From contig NW_027331510.1 of the NCBI RefSeq assembly GCF_022965805.1, forward strand, positions 744,001 through 808,000: 64,000 nt of DNA. The letters run 5' to 3'. This DNA is from Primulina eburnea (taxonomy: Eukaryota; Streptophyta; Magnoliopsida; Lamiales; Gesneriaceae). Under the pieces are notes generated by a model, which was not told where the DNA came from, ran no database searches, and worked only from the letters and a program-made list of their open reading frames with translations. This document shows positions 22,572 to 34,900 of this stretch, in pieces (the stretch's first letter is position 1; the number at the start of each line of letters is the position of its first letter). Position numbers and translations under genes: made by a program.

Positions 22572-24556
22572 TGTAATACCCGATCATTCATTTCTGTTAT
22601 TAGGTTTATGGCTTTACATTATGATATGAATGGCAATGAATGTTATAGAATGAAATAGATATGAATGGGTAGAATAGAAGGTTGAATTTGAGTTAAATAG
22701 GTAATGGAAGTGCTTTAACGGTATGAAAATGTGGCAGTAGTTGTGATTTTTAGCCTAATGTTTTGTATATTGATCCAATTGATGTGAGGCTACATTCATT
22801 TGAAAGATAAGACATAAGGCTATAACTTTGACGTTTTGCGTTTTGTTCAAGTCATTGTGGAAGATAGGCCAAAAGCTCCCCGAAGTGTGTCGTGCGTTTC
22901 GTCGTTCCTCCAACGACACATGTTGGGAGATTTAGCATAACGTTTTACTCAGACCTCCAAATGATCTGAAATTTGGAGAGATTCAGGAAAAGATATAGAA
23001 CTACAACTTTGTAGTTTACCCTTTTTCCAAATTATGAAGGAAAGAGGCATTTTGGAAGCGATCTTTGGAGTGGCAGTGCGCAGAGTGCGCGCCCGGGCGG
23101 GAATTCTTGTGCGCCCGGGCGGCCCTTGTTCGAAAATAATGTATTTTTGCCGAGAGTTCCGCGCCCGGGCGGAAAAAGATGTCCGCCCGGGCGGCCAGCG
23201 ATTTTTAAAAAACGTGTTTTGGTGTTTGGGAAGGCATAAAATCGAATGGGACACAATTTTTACTCATTTCCCTTCTCCTTCTTTTCTCTCCATCGACTTG
23301 GAAGATAGGGTTTCTCATTTTCTTCTTTGGATACCTTTGATTCAAGCTTGTAGTTGGATAATTGAAGTGAGAAGAAGTTTATTTTGGGTCCAAGGAGATA
23401 AGGTAAGCTTGTGGCTTTAGTTATTGTTGGATTTTAGTGTTGGGGAAATTATGGAACTTATACTTGTGTTGATTTTATGGGTTTATTGGTATGGTTAGTT
23501 GATTATTGAGTTGTTGATGGTATTATTATTGATATTGTGTTGTAAGAATCCCTCAAGACTTAGCAAGCACTTGTGTATTGGGTTGTAAGTAGACTTTTCC
23601 TTTGAATGCATCTTATGAACTATGTATATGATAAATGGTGTTTTAAATGATGTTAGCACCTTTAAATTATTGATTATATATATGGTATGTATTGATATGT
23701 TCAAAAGAAATGAAATTGAAGCCAAATGGCAAAGTAAAGGAGCTAAGGTTTTAGCACGCACACCACGTGTTTGATTAAATGTTTCAATGAATGTTTTTAT
23801 GGCTTGATGGTTATATGGTATTGTGGTGTTACATATGGTAATTCTAAACCCACTTGACTGAATTTGATCAACATAATGACATGTATTGTGACTGATTTGG
23901 ACTGAGACGTACATGTGTACCATTGATTGATGACCTATCAATGCCATACAAATGAAAAGAAATGAATTGTGCTATAGATGCCATCTTATAATTGTTATGT
24001 ATGTATTTTATTGATTGATGGCATATCACGGTAAAGAAATGATATGGATTCTTCCATTGCACTATGGTATATGTATTTGTTATTTAAAGGTCTACTTACT
24101 GAGTTTTATAACTCATTTCAGTTATGTTCATGAGATGCAGATGCAGGTAAACGGGATTGATACAGCGTGATGTCAAGACAGAAGAAGGAAATGTGCCAAG
24201 CTTGGAGGAAGGGTGAAGGATTATTTTGGTTATGGATGGATAAGAAAGTATTTTGTTTTGTGATGGTTGAAGTTGGCTATTATATTTTGTTGTAAAGCAT
24301 TTGGTATATTTTGGGAGTTTAACTTGTCTCAAATATTTTGGTAATCAAAGGTTCTACTTTTGAATGCGTATATTGTTATGTTTAGTTGTGATAATTCTAT
24401 TGTGTTTTGATTTTATTTCTTGAAGCAGGTTATGAGTTTTTTTTATGGGGAAACTTTGCCAAAATTTTTAAAGATCATATATCCTCCAAGTTCATTTATT
24501 TTAAAGCTTCCGCATTTTAGAGTTTATTTTCTTTTAAAACGGGTCAGGGTGTCACA
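22572..24556 (+). repeat. 3' LTR of element 5, 1985 bp
   Basis: Begins TGTAATACCCGATC and ends GGTGTCACA. Contains palindromic GC-rich motifs of the CCGCCCGGGCGG type at about 23091-23200, a splice-donor-like AG|GTAAGC near 23400 and an acceptor-like GATGCAG near 24140, the same order as in the element 1 LTR. Confidence 0.9.
23091..23200. repeat. GC-rich palindrome cluster in LTR, family B
   Basis: Four copies of a GCGCCCGGGCGG or CCGCCCGGGCGG core, in both orientations, within 110 bp. Cores of opposite orientation can pair with each other and each is partly self-complementary. The partial LTR retains the right part at about 17028-17115. Confidence 0.8.
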
Positions 24557-26315
24557 TTTTCTTATTAGCAAACATGTGAATTTGAGTTACTCTAACAAAA
24601 CTGTGTTTGAGCTTCATTGATATAGTTTCACAGCATGGCAATCAGGCAACCCTAACCAAGTATGTGGGCAAGTTGCTGCAATAATTCTCCTTTGAAGCTC
24701 TCAAGTTTCTGAATGAGTAAAGCAAAGTTATAACCAATAAACTTCATATAATGAAGCAAAATAAAAAATTTACCTAGGCTGCTTCTTGTCAAAAGATACA
24801 GAGAGATCTAAATTCGCGATAAGTTTTTTTTCATATATAAATGTCTGTCACATCTACCATATTTCCGTTGGGGAAAAAACAAATTCGAAAATGGAGTACA
24901 AGTAGTACAACCCGCTAACCCCAACGAGGCTAACATGGCAAAAATCGTTGGGGGCGGGGGGGAGGGGGGGCTTGAACATGAATTTAAAAATATTGATTTC
25001 GATGGGCTTGTAATGGACTGGTACATGCAGAAAGGAGCAGAAGTAGTACACGTCGCCAACCCCAACGTTCTTGTCATTTTGTCTTGGCTGAAATTCGACA
25101 ATGATCTATCTTTTCTTATTAGCAAACATTTGAATTTGAGTTACTCTAACAAGACTGTGTTTGAGCTTCATTGGTATAGTTTCACAGCACGGCAATCAGA
25201 CAACCCTAACCAAGTATGTGGGCAAGTTGCTGCAATAATTCTCCTTTGAAGCTCTCAAGTTTCTGAATGAGTAAAGCAAAGTTATAACCAATAAACTTCA
25301 TATAATGAAGCAAAATAAAAAATTTACCTAGGCTGCTTCTTGTCAAAAGCTATGGAAAGATCTGAATTCGCGATAAGTTTTTTTTTTCATATATAAATGT
25401 CTGTCACATCTACCATATTTCCTTTGGGGAAAAAAAAATTCCAAAATAGAGTAGAAGTAGTACACCCCACCAACCCCAACGTTGCTAACATGGAAAAAAT
25501 CATTGGGGGCGTGGGGGGGTGCGCGCTTGAACATGAATTTAAAAATATCGATTTTGATGGGCTTGTAATGGACTGGTACATGCAGAAAAGAGCAGAAGTA
25601 GTACACGCCGCCAACTCCAACGTTTTTGTCATTTTGTCTTGGCTGAAATTCGACAATGATCTATCTTTTCTTATTAGCAAACATGTGAATTTGAGTTACT
25701 CTAACAAGACTGTGTTTGAGCTTCATTGGTATAGTTTCACAGCATGGCAATCAGGCAACCCTAACCAAGTATGTGGGCAAGTTGCTGCAATAATTCTACT
25801 TTGAAGCTCTCAAGTTTCTGAATGAGTAAAGCAAAGTTATAACCAATAAACTTCATATAATGAAGCAAAATAAAAAATTTACCTAGGCTGCTTCTTGTCA
25901 AAAGCTACAGAAAGATCTAAATTCGCGATAAGTTTTTTTTCATACACAAATGTCTGTCACATCTACCATATTTCGTTAGGGAAAAAACAAATTCCAAAAT
26001 GGAGTAGAAGTGGTACACCCCGCCAACCCCAACGAGGCTAACATGGCAAAAATCGTTGGGGGGCGGGGGCTTGAACATGAATTTAAAAATATTGATTTTG
26101 ATGGGCTTGTAATGGACTGGTACGTGCAGAAAAGAGCAGAAGTAGTACACGTCGCCAACCCCAACATTTTTGTCATTTTGTCTTGGCTGAAATTCGACAA
26201 TGATCTATCTTTTCTTATTAGCAAACATGTGAATTTGAGTTACTCTAACAAGACTGTGTTCGAGCTTCATTGGTATAGTTTCACTGCATGGCAATCAGGC
26301 AACCCTAACCAAGTA
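24557..26315. repeat. GH5/GLE1 array, segment 3 (units 4-7, last one interrupted)
   Basis: Three tandem periods of about 555 and 544 bp can be measured from the repeated GATGGGCTTG (25001, 25556, 26100). Unit order on the plus strand: GH5 fragment, antisense GLE1 exon 2/intron 1/part of exon 1, antisense GLE1 intron-5 piece (CATATATAAATGTCTGTCAC), a second short GH5-like AGTAGTACACC stretch, then a G run of variable length. Open frames of up to 135 codons cross these parts but combine unrelated pieces and are not genes. Confidence 0.88.
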
Positions 26316-29301
26316 TGTAATGCCCCGAAAATTTTAAGGTCCACGCAAACCACATGCATGCAATTATTAAATTCTTTTGTATTTTAGTTAATTGGTTTAA
26401 TTGCATTAATTAATTATGTGGTGCATAATTGCATGTTTAAATTATATTTTCTACATGGGTGCATTAAAATGTATTTTTAAGGAATATTCAAGTGACGATC
26501 GAGGAACGGGGACCGAGGGCTGAAAAATGTAAAATGATTTTATTACATGATTATTTTTAATTATTTAAAATGAGGTCGATGTTTTTAAGTAAATTTCGAA
26601 AGAATAGGGGTTGTGAGGTGATTTTATACGCCGGAACGTAATTTTTATCGGTATTGGATTTTCAAATAAAATTCGAGCTTTCGGGCATCCCGGCTATTAA
26701 ATTCACATTTTTATTTAAAAGAAAACTTTGTTATTATTTTATTTAAAATCTAATTAATTTAATTGGGCTTTAATTTATGGCTTAATGGGCCTAAAATCTA
26801 GATTGGGGATTTATTACTATTTAAAATACAATTTTAAATCAAAACCTATTCTAGACAAAACAAAACTATCGGCCACCTTCTTTTAAGTTTTCAAAACTCT
26901 CTCAAACCCCACCCCATCAAGACACACACACACGGCACTCTTTATTTTCTGGAAAAAAAAAAAAAGGAAGATCGGCCGAGCCTTGGAAGGCTTTCACGTG
27001 GAGTTCTAGCCCGTAGTCTCCTCCGTTCTTCGTCGTCATCGAATATCCGAGCGTTTATAACGCAAAGGCACCCTCTAATCTCCCTTGCTCATCCATTATA
27101 TCATATTATGATTGAATTATTTAATGCATGAAAAGAAAAACAAGATTTTGTTTCCAGATTTTCGTTTTATTGCATGGGTGTTTGAAACAACTTGTTTTGT
27201 TGATTCATATAATCTGTATGATGATTGCTAAGGGGCTGCCATGACATAAGGCAACATCAGGAGAGGTTTTGACATAAACTAGAGTCACACATACTCACCA
27301 AACTCACGGAAAAGGAAGAGAATCATCTAGAGTCGAAAACTGCACCAAGGAACTCGATGTGCTGTCATAGGCTGCGGGTGATCTTGGGTGCATGTTTTCA
27401 GGGGAGGGCCGGCCTGGGCTGGGGCTCATGGCTAGCCCGGGGTGCGTTGGTGTCTAGGGAGGAGTCCTAGCCAGGCTAGGACTCGTTGGAAGAAGGGGCG
27501 AAGAGTCCCTCGCATGAGGGACTCTACCCGAGAAGCTGCACCTCACGGTGCAGTCTTCATGCGACTGGTTAGGGGGATGGGGCTCGGTCCAGGGCTTGGG
27601 GGCTGGGCTAGGAAGGTTCACTAGGGTCCTATGTAAAGGTTCATGGGTTGGGTTCGATCGGGTAGTTAGCGGCTGGGCTCACACGAGCATGAACATCAAG
27701 TGCATGCAAAGGGTGCTCTCGGCCATCACTAACAGCAGCTTTAGGCGACTCGTTTTTGGGTTTTGGGGCGTTTTCTTGTCGAACTTAGCATCCAGTAGGG
27801 TATTTGAACATGTTGGGCACCTTTTGGCTCGATATGGTGCTGTGGTAACTCGATAAAATTAAGAGATGGCTCGGGGTCGAAGTTTAGGTGTCAAAACGAG
27901 TTTTAAAATAAAGAAAATTTGGAAAACGACTCACGGGGGTCGAGTCGTGGTCCATAAGGGCTAAAATAATATAAAAAGACTAAATTTAGAATTTAGGAAT
28001 TTTATATTGAAGTTTGGTATTTTTCGGGATTAAAACACCGTTAAAATAATTAAGAAAAGATAATTGAAAAAGTCTAAGTTTTATGCCAAATAAGATTACG
28101 AGAAAATTCATGTAGGCTTAAATAATTATTTGGGGCATGTTAGAGTCAATTAAATTAAGAAAATGTCAAAAACGAGAAATTATACGTCCAGGGGTAAAAC
28201 GGTAATTTTATACCTAGAAATTAGTAAACGTCATGGCAGTGCCCTATTTGCTGTTTTATATGCTAAATGATATATGTAACATGTTTATGAATTTTTATTT
28301 GTTGAAATATGATTTTTAAATGTTCGTATATTATTAAGGGTTAAATTGGACATTTAAAAGATATGTTGCATGCTTGGTTTCAAAATAAAATGATATTATA
28401 TGCATGTTTTTTTTAAGTGATGGAAATATGACATGTTGAAGGATGTGAAGGGATTGTGACTAAATATGTTGGAAATATCGTGAGGGTTATGGTCCCAGTG
28501 GGAGCCCGACGATCGTGTTTCCTTGGATACGGATACGAATACGTGATACGAATACGAATATGTTAATACGTAGGCCAAGGCCCAGTTGACCGGTGAGAGT
28601 GTTGCTGGTGTCCCCGCCGCCCAGTACTGTGGTTTTCTAGATGGATCCATCGCCTATTAAGATTAAGAATACGAGTCACAATCACGATCTGAATTCAACA
28701 AACACGAACATGAACATGAATACGAATATGAATATGAATACGTATATGAACATGAGTATGTTTATGTTTTTATGAAAATATTTTTATGCATCATGAAAAT
28801 GTTTACGAAAATGCTTAAGTTTAAGTTTATGCATCTTCATGAAAATGATATTTTAAGTACAAGTATTTTTCACTGTTATATGTTAACTGTATTACGTATT
28901 ACTCGTTATCAAGATTATGGTGTGTTGAGTCTTTAGACTCACTAGGTGTGATGGATGCAGGTTATCATGATAATGCTAATGGAGGTCTTGATGGTTGATC
29001 CGACTGGACTGAAGGTGCACATAACCCGAGGACCTACGCTAGTTTTCCGCACTAGTTTACGATTCATGATTTTAAGCAATGTTAAAGATATTGTTTTTAC
29101 GACAATTTATTTATGAGTGATTTTTGAGAAGTTATAGTATGGGCTATACTTTTCAAATGTTATTTTTAGATTTGGTAAAGTATTTGGTTGTTTTATTTTA
29201 AAATGATATCAAAAATATTTTATGGTTCGGCCGAATGCTATGTGAGGTTTAAAAAAAAATATTCTAGTACATTTTAAGAAAACGAATAAGCAGACGTTTC
29301 A
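26316..29301 (+). mobile_element. Solo LTR, 2986 bp, with target duplication AAGTA
   Basis: Begins TGTAATGCCCCGAAA, ends GACGTTTCA, and is flanked by AAGTA at 26311-26315 and 29302-29306. Removing it restores the array sequence ACCAAGTATGTGGGC seen in other units. No internal coding region or second LTR is present, so it is best explained by LTR-LTR recombination that removed a Ty3/Gypsy-like element. It has LTR-like landmarks: a GC-rich hairpin region (27462-27553) and an acceptor-like GATGCAG near 28960. The ORFs in its GC-rich part (27442-27856) have no recognisable product. The exact family is not determined. Confidence 0.88.
27462..27553. repeat. Three perfect hairpins in the solo LTR, family E
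   Basis: 27462-27484: 11-bp arms GAGTCCTAGCC/GGCTAGGACTC around one A. 27502-27525: 10-bp arms AGAGTCCCTC/GAGGGACTCT with loop GCAT. 27536-27553: 7-bp arms CTGCACC/GGTGCAG with loop TCAC. All three lie within 92 bp. Confidence 0.88.
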
Positions 29302-29889
29302 AAGTATGTGGGCAAGTTGTTGCAATAATTCTCTTCGAAGCTCTCAAGTTTCTGAATGAGTAAAGAAAAGTTATAACCAATAAACTTCATATAATGAAGC
29401 AAAATAAAAAATTTACCTAGGCTGCTTCTTGTCAAAAGCTATGGAAAGATCTGAATTCGCGATAAGTTTTTTTTCCATATATAAATGTCTATCACATCTA
29501 CCATATTTCCGTTGGGGAAAAAAAAACTCCAAAATAGAGTAGAAGTAGTACACCCCGCCAACCCCAACGTTGCTAACATGGAAAAAATCGTTGGGGGGCC
29601 GGGGGGGTTGTTGCGCGCTTGAACATAATTTTAAAAATATTGATTTTGATGGGCTTGTAATGGACTGGTACATGCAGAAAGGAGCAGAAGTAGTACATGC
29701 CGTCAACCCCAACGTTCTTGTCATTTTGTCTTGGCAGTAAATCGACAATGATCTATCTTTTCTTATTAGCAAACATATGAATTTGAGTTACTCTAACAAG
29801 AATGTGTTTGAGCTTCATTGGTATAGTTCCACAGCATGGCAATCAGGCAACCCTAACCAAGTATGTGGGCAAGTTGCTGCAATAATTTT
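29302..29889. repeat. GH5/GLE1 array, segment 4 (between solo LTR and element 4)
   Basis: Continues the unit interrupted by the solo LTR, passes through an interrupted G run near 29595-29608, and starts the next unit (GATGGGCTTG near 29650). It is interrupted at 29890 by element 4, preceded by target duplication ATTTT at 29885-29889. Confidence 0.87.
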
Positions 29890-31741
29890 TGTAAGGACCG
29901 TGTATCGTATTATCGTAAATCCTACGTGATTATCGATAATCTATGAATTTGACATGTGATTATACATTTGATGTATATTATGACAATGAAATTGAGAAAA
30001 TGAATATTGTATATGAGTTGAGATGGTACGAATTTGATTTGAGAAGCCGGACGCCAAAATAGGTACAAAACCAAAATGTTGTACAGAACAGGTGGCGCCC
30101 GAGCGGTAAGAAATTACCGCTCGAGCGCCAGGGTATATGGAATTTGTGTTCGGGCAGAACCCTTCGCGCCCGAGCGGTAGTTTGTGACCGCCCGAGCGCG
30201 AAGCAAGTGGCATGAGGCAGAACATGCCGCGCCCGAGCGGTAATATTTGACAGCTCGAGCGCGGTACTCGCATCACTCGGGGACAGAATGTCTCGCGCTC
30301 GGGCGCGAGAATTCTACCGCCCGAGCGCGACATCGGTGATGATAAGAACAAGACTGCTTCTCTTTCTTTTTCATTTCTCATTTTACGACTTCGAGAGAGA
30401 CGAGGGAAATTTGAAATTCTTGCCTCCAAATCGACTTCGAAACGCCGTCTAAACGTGAAACAAATTATATATTTGTGATCTACGCGTCGAGGGCTTCAGA
30501 CTGAGGTAATTTTCTTTCAGTTCCAGCAGCTTTAAATATCACAGTGCTGGAATAGCCTGTATTTGAAAGTGAATTTCTGATATGTAGTAGAATAACCGAC
30601 AATAAACTCGTATTTGAAGTCGGAATTGAATTATGATATGACTTGAATTTGATATGAATTATTGAAGTTTCAAATGATATTTGAAACTCATATTAATTAT
30701 TTTGGAGTATGTTGTTGATTGAAATGAGTATGTAATTGATGTAGATAAAGTGTATCTGCAGACTACATCAATTTGGAACGAAGAATTGAGGTATGTTGCG
30801 ACCGGGTAACATACGACAGGTATCTGTATTATATGATATATGTTGGATTGATTTGATTGATTTGATTGAGAATACGTGTCTACATGCCTATTTGTTGATT
30901 ATGTGGCATACATGACATTGAGATTTGAATATCGGTGTATAAAATAAATGTTTTGTTAACACACATCATTTTATGCATACATCGATACATGACATGCACG
31001 TTGAGCTATGATCCTTGGATACCCTTGTATGATTTGATTGGATTCCGGGGTTTGTGAACACAATGCTATGTTTGGTATTATATGACCCTTAAAACATAGA
31101 CATTTGTGGCCCCATATGATTGGATATGAGATGTGGGATTGATGGCGCTTCGACGACGCTATCATATATGTATTCCCATATCGGCCGGTGTGCCAGCTCG
31201 AGCCTTGATATGATTTGATAGCGATTCGATTGATTCTGACATGTGCTCAGTGGATGGGCATTTGACCTGATACCTCCACGACATACATGCAATGCATACC
31301 ATATATCATTATTTAGATATCTGTGGTATATATGATTGGTTGTTCCATACGGAGCTTTGCTCACCCCCAAGGGGGGCTGTTGTTGTCTTTGTGTGTGGAC
31401 AATGACAGGTACTCCAGGATATCAGGAGACCGGAGAAGGTACTTCTGGAGGGAGCCACAGCTTGGGCTGAGGTTTATGTTTATGTCTTGTTCCCAGTATA
31501 TGTATATGTATCTATATACTGGGGCATGTCCCGAGGATATGAGTTGTTTGTATATGATTGGCTTTGATTACGTATGGACTTGTTTTATGTTTTGAATTTA
31601 GATACTATTTTTAGTATTTAAATATCAGAAGAGATATTTTGGGCTCGTTGTAAAAGCAAATTTTAAACTCGTTTTCCGCTGTAATTAGTTAAACCTAATC
31701 AGATTGTGTTCTAATAACGATTAGGAGCTAAGGGCCCCACA
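29890..31741 (+). repeat. 5' LTR of element 4, 1852 bp
   Basis: Begins TGTAAGGACCGTG and ends GGGCCCCACA. It repeats 36539-38389. Contains four hairpins (30094-30330) and a donor-like GAG|GTAATT near 30505. Confidence 0.95.
30094..30330. repeat. GC-rich hairpin cluster in LTR, family C
   Basis: 30094-30129: 16-bp arms GGCGCCCGAGCGGTAA/TTACCGCTCGAGCGCC, loop GAAA (one mismatch). 30165-30200: 14-bp arms CGCGCCCGAGCGGT/ACCGCCCGAGCGCG (one mismatch). Related, less perfect pairs at about 30227-30264 and 30293-30330. The 3' LTR copy lies at about 36743-36979. Confidence 0.88.
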
Positions 31742-31746
31742 CAGTA

Positions 31747-31758
31747 TGGTATCAGAGC
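31747..31758 (+). other. Primer binding site, initiator methionine tRNA type (element 4)
   Basis: TGGTATCAGAGC five bases after the LTR end. Confidence 0.9.
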
Positions 31759-31942
31759 ATAGCTGGGAATGCTCTATTGAGTCTTGTGTACACGTAATAG
31801 GCACAAATTAATTGTGCGCTTGTGTTGATTTATTTGTATTACTTGCTCTTATGTGATTTGATTTGAGTAAGTATTTGATGAGATTGATGATATGAGATTA
31901 TGAGATTGATATTGATCTGTGATATTCATCATTGATTTGTAG

Positions 31943-34900
31943 ATGGATCACACAGATGAAGTTGCGAGTAGTAATACTGAGAGGATTGTTGGGCAATTTG
32001 AAGGATTGTCCATGGATGTGGTGATGGCTCGATTCCAGGATTTGAAACCACCAAGGTTCTTTGGCACTGAGAGTGCTGAACGAGCTGAGGCCTGGCTGAA
32101 GGATATCGAGCACTTGTTTAATATTGTTGAGTATTCCAAAGCTCGGAGACTGAAACTTGCTCTTTATCAGTTGAAGGACCGAGCTAAATCTTGGTGGGAA
32201 GCCGCTAAGATTGGACTGAAAGAAGCTGGGACTGAAGTCACGTGGGATGTCTTCAAGGCCCAGTTTTTGGAGCAGTACTCTCCTCCTTCTTATTATACTG
32301 CTCAGGAGAATGAATTTAATAATCTGCAGCAGGGAACGATGTCTGTTGCAGAGTATGCTTCAAAATTTTCTACTTTATTGAAGTATGCACCTCACGTGGC
32401 TGGGAATGCGAGGGCAAAATATAACAGGTTTGTAAATGGTTTACATCCTGCTTTATATACATATGTTGTTTCTGGATTGCCTACCAGCTACGCAGAGACG
32501 GTGGAACGAGCCAAGGCAGCCGAGGCTGGACTTAGGAGAGGGGGTCCACAGTATACTCCTCCACCTCCGGTGTCAGCTCAGCAGCCTACTTTGAGGCCGA
32601 GAGGTAAGAAGTTCAAGAAGACTGGTTCTGTTTCTTCGTCTTCTTCGAGTTCGAGTGGATCACAGAGAGGGAGTCCTGTGATTGCTCCTTACTGTAGCCA
32701 TTGTGGAGGTAAACATACTATCGAGCAGTGTCGAGGTATGTTTGGTACTTGTTATCAGTGTGGGCAGGAAGGCCATTTCTCTCGAGTATGTCCGAACAGG
32801 GGTGCGACTTCTGCTCAGCCCCAGCCAGGATTTAGAGGTGGCCCTAGTACGATGAGACCTGCTGTTCCTGTTCCATCTTTTCAGCAGTCGAATGTCCCAC
32901 GATATCGAGGACCGGGTGGTCCGAGTGCCCAAGTTCCTCCGCAAGTGAGAGTGTATGCCATGACTGAGGATCAGGCGAGAGAAGCTCCTGGTGGTGTGAT
33001 TGCAGGTATTTGCACGCTTTGCGATTATCCTGCACGTGTTTTATTTGATACAGGAGCATCTCATTCATTCATATCTCATGCATTTGTTGCATCTCATGAT
33101 ATTGAGTGTACATCGTTGTATGATACTTTGTCGATAGCCACGCCAGCAGGGAAGATTATTTTGTCTGAGAAAGTTGTGCATAATTGTGTATTGATATATG
33201 AGGATAATGTGATATTTCTGAATCTGATTGTTCTCCCAATGCACGACTTTGATTGTATTGTTGGCATGGATATCTTGATGACAAATCGAGCTACTGTTGA
33301 TTGTTGTCACGGAGTGGTTCGATTTCGACCGATTGATGGACCGAAGTGGAATTTTTATGGCAAGGGTTCCCAAGCCAAAATTCCATTGGTATCTTCCTTG
33401 GAAATGTCTCGACTCTTGACTAGCGGAGATGAAGGTTATCTTATCTACGCTATTGATGTCTCAAAGAAAGAACCTTCTTTGTCTGATATTCCGGTTGCGA
33501 AAGAATTTCCGGATGTGTTTCCCGATGAGATTCCTGATTTTCCTCCTCATCGAGAAGTTGAATTTAGTATTGATCTTGTGCCGGGGACTACGCCTATATC
33601 TAAAGCTCCTTATCGCATGGCACCTCTGGAATTGAAAGAATTGAAAGAACAATTACAGGATCTTCTCGATAAGGGATATATTCGACCGAGTGTATCACCT
33701 TGGGGAGCTCCAGTTTTATTTGTTCGAAAGAAAGATGGTACTATGCGAATGTGCATTGATTATAGGCAACTGAATCGGGCTACTGTGAAAAATAAGTACC
33801 CACTTCCGCGTATCGATGATTTATTTGATCAGCTTCAGGGTACTTCTGTTTACTCGAAGATTGATCTTCGCTCTGGGTATCATCAAGTACGAGTTCGAGA
33901 CGAAGATGTGCCCAAGACTGCTTTTCGTACGAGGTATGGCCACTATGAATTCTTGGTTATGCCTTTTGGTCTTACGAATGCTCCTGCTATTTTTATGGAT
34001 TTAATGAATCGGGTCTTTCGAGATTATCTTGACCGATTCGTTATTGTATTTATCGATGATATTCTTGTGTATTCGAAATCTAAGAAGGAGCATGCTGAAC
34101 ATCTGAGACTGGTACTTCAGACTCTTCGTACTAGTCATTTGTATGCAAAATTGTCCAAATGTGAATTCTGGATGGACAAAGTGGTATTTCTGGGCCACGT
34201 CATTTCGAGACATGGCATATCTGTTGATCCTTCGAAGGTTGAAGCTGTATTGAATTGGCCGAGACCTACGAATGTTCCTGAGATTCGAAGCTTCATGGGT
34301 TTAGCTGGCTATTATCGTCGTTTTATCGAAGGATTTTCGAAGATAGCTAAACCTATTACTCAACTGACACAGAAGAATCAGCGATTCATTTGGTCAGATG
34401 AATGTGAAGCTAGTTTTCTTGAATTGAAGACGAGATTGACCACAGCACCTGTGCTTACTATTCCCTCAGGTACCGGAGGATTTGTGGTATGTACAGATGC
34501 GTCTGGTAAAGGTTTGGGCTGTGTTCTAATGCAACATGGCAAAGTGGTTGCTTATTCGTCTCGTCAATTGAAATCTCATGAAACACGTTATCCTGTTCAT
34601 GATCTCGAATTGGCAGCCATTGTATTTGCCTTGAAGATTTGGCGCCATTACTTGTATGGAGAAAAGTTTGTTATCTATTCAGACCATAAAAGTCTGAAAT
34701 ATCTCTTTTCTCAATCTGATTTGAATATGAGGCAACGCAGATGGATGGATCTCCTGAAAGATTTTGATTGTGAGATTCAATATCACCCTGGATCGGTGAA
34801 TGTTACTGCGGATGCCCTGAGTCGGAAAGTTTATGATTCTGTTTTAGCTTCTGTCAATGTCGCAAAGGTACATGAGGATATATGTACTTCTGGTTGGACT

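Larger units (their letters stand above)
18687..24556 (+). mobile_element. Element 5: Tekay-type chromovirus lacking 5' LTR, primer site and N-terminal gag
   Basis: Internal region plus 3' LTR of a third chromovirus family. The left end is a deletion scar joined to array DNA, with a 24-bp duplicated segment (18684-18707 and 18769-18792). The right end is a normal LTR end followed by array sequence. The coding region carries three in-frame stops. It cannot move on its own. Confidence 0.9.

Noticed and set aside
25397..25804. Frames of up to 135 codons across the array units
   Set aside because: They join unrelated pieces (antisense GLE1, G run coding for glycine, GH5 fragment) and break at different points in different units.
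27442..27856. Two overlapping frames in the GC-rich part of the solo LTR
   Set aside because: High GC alone creates open frames, and no motif is recognised.
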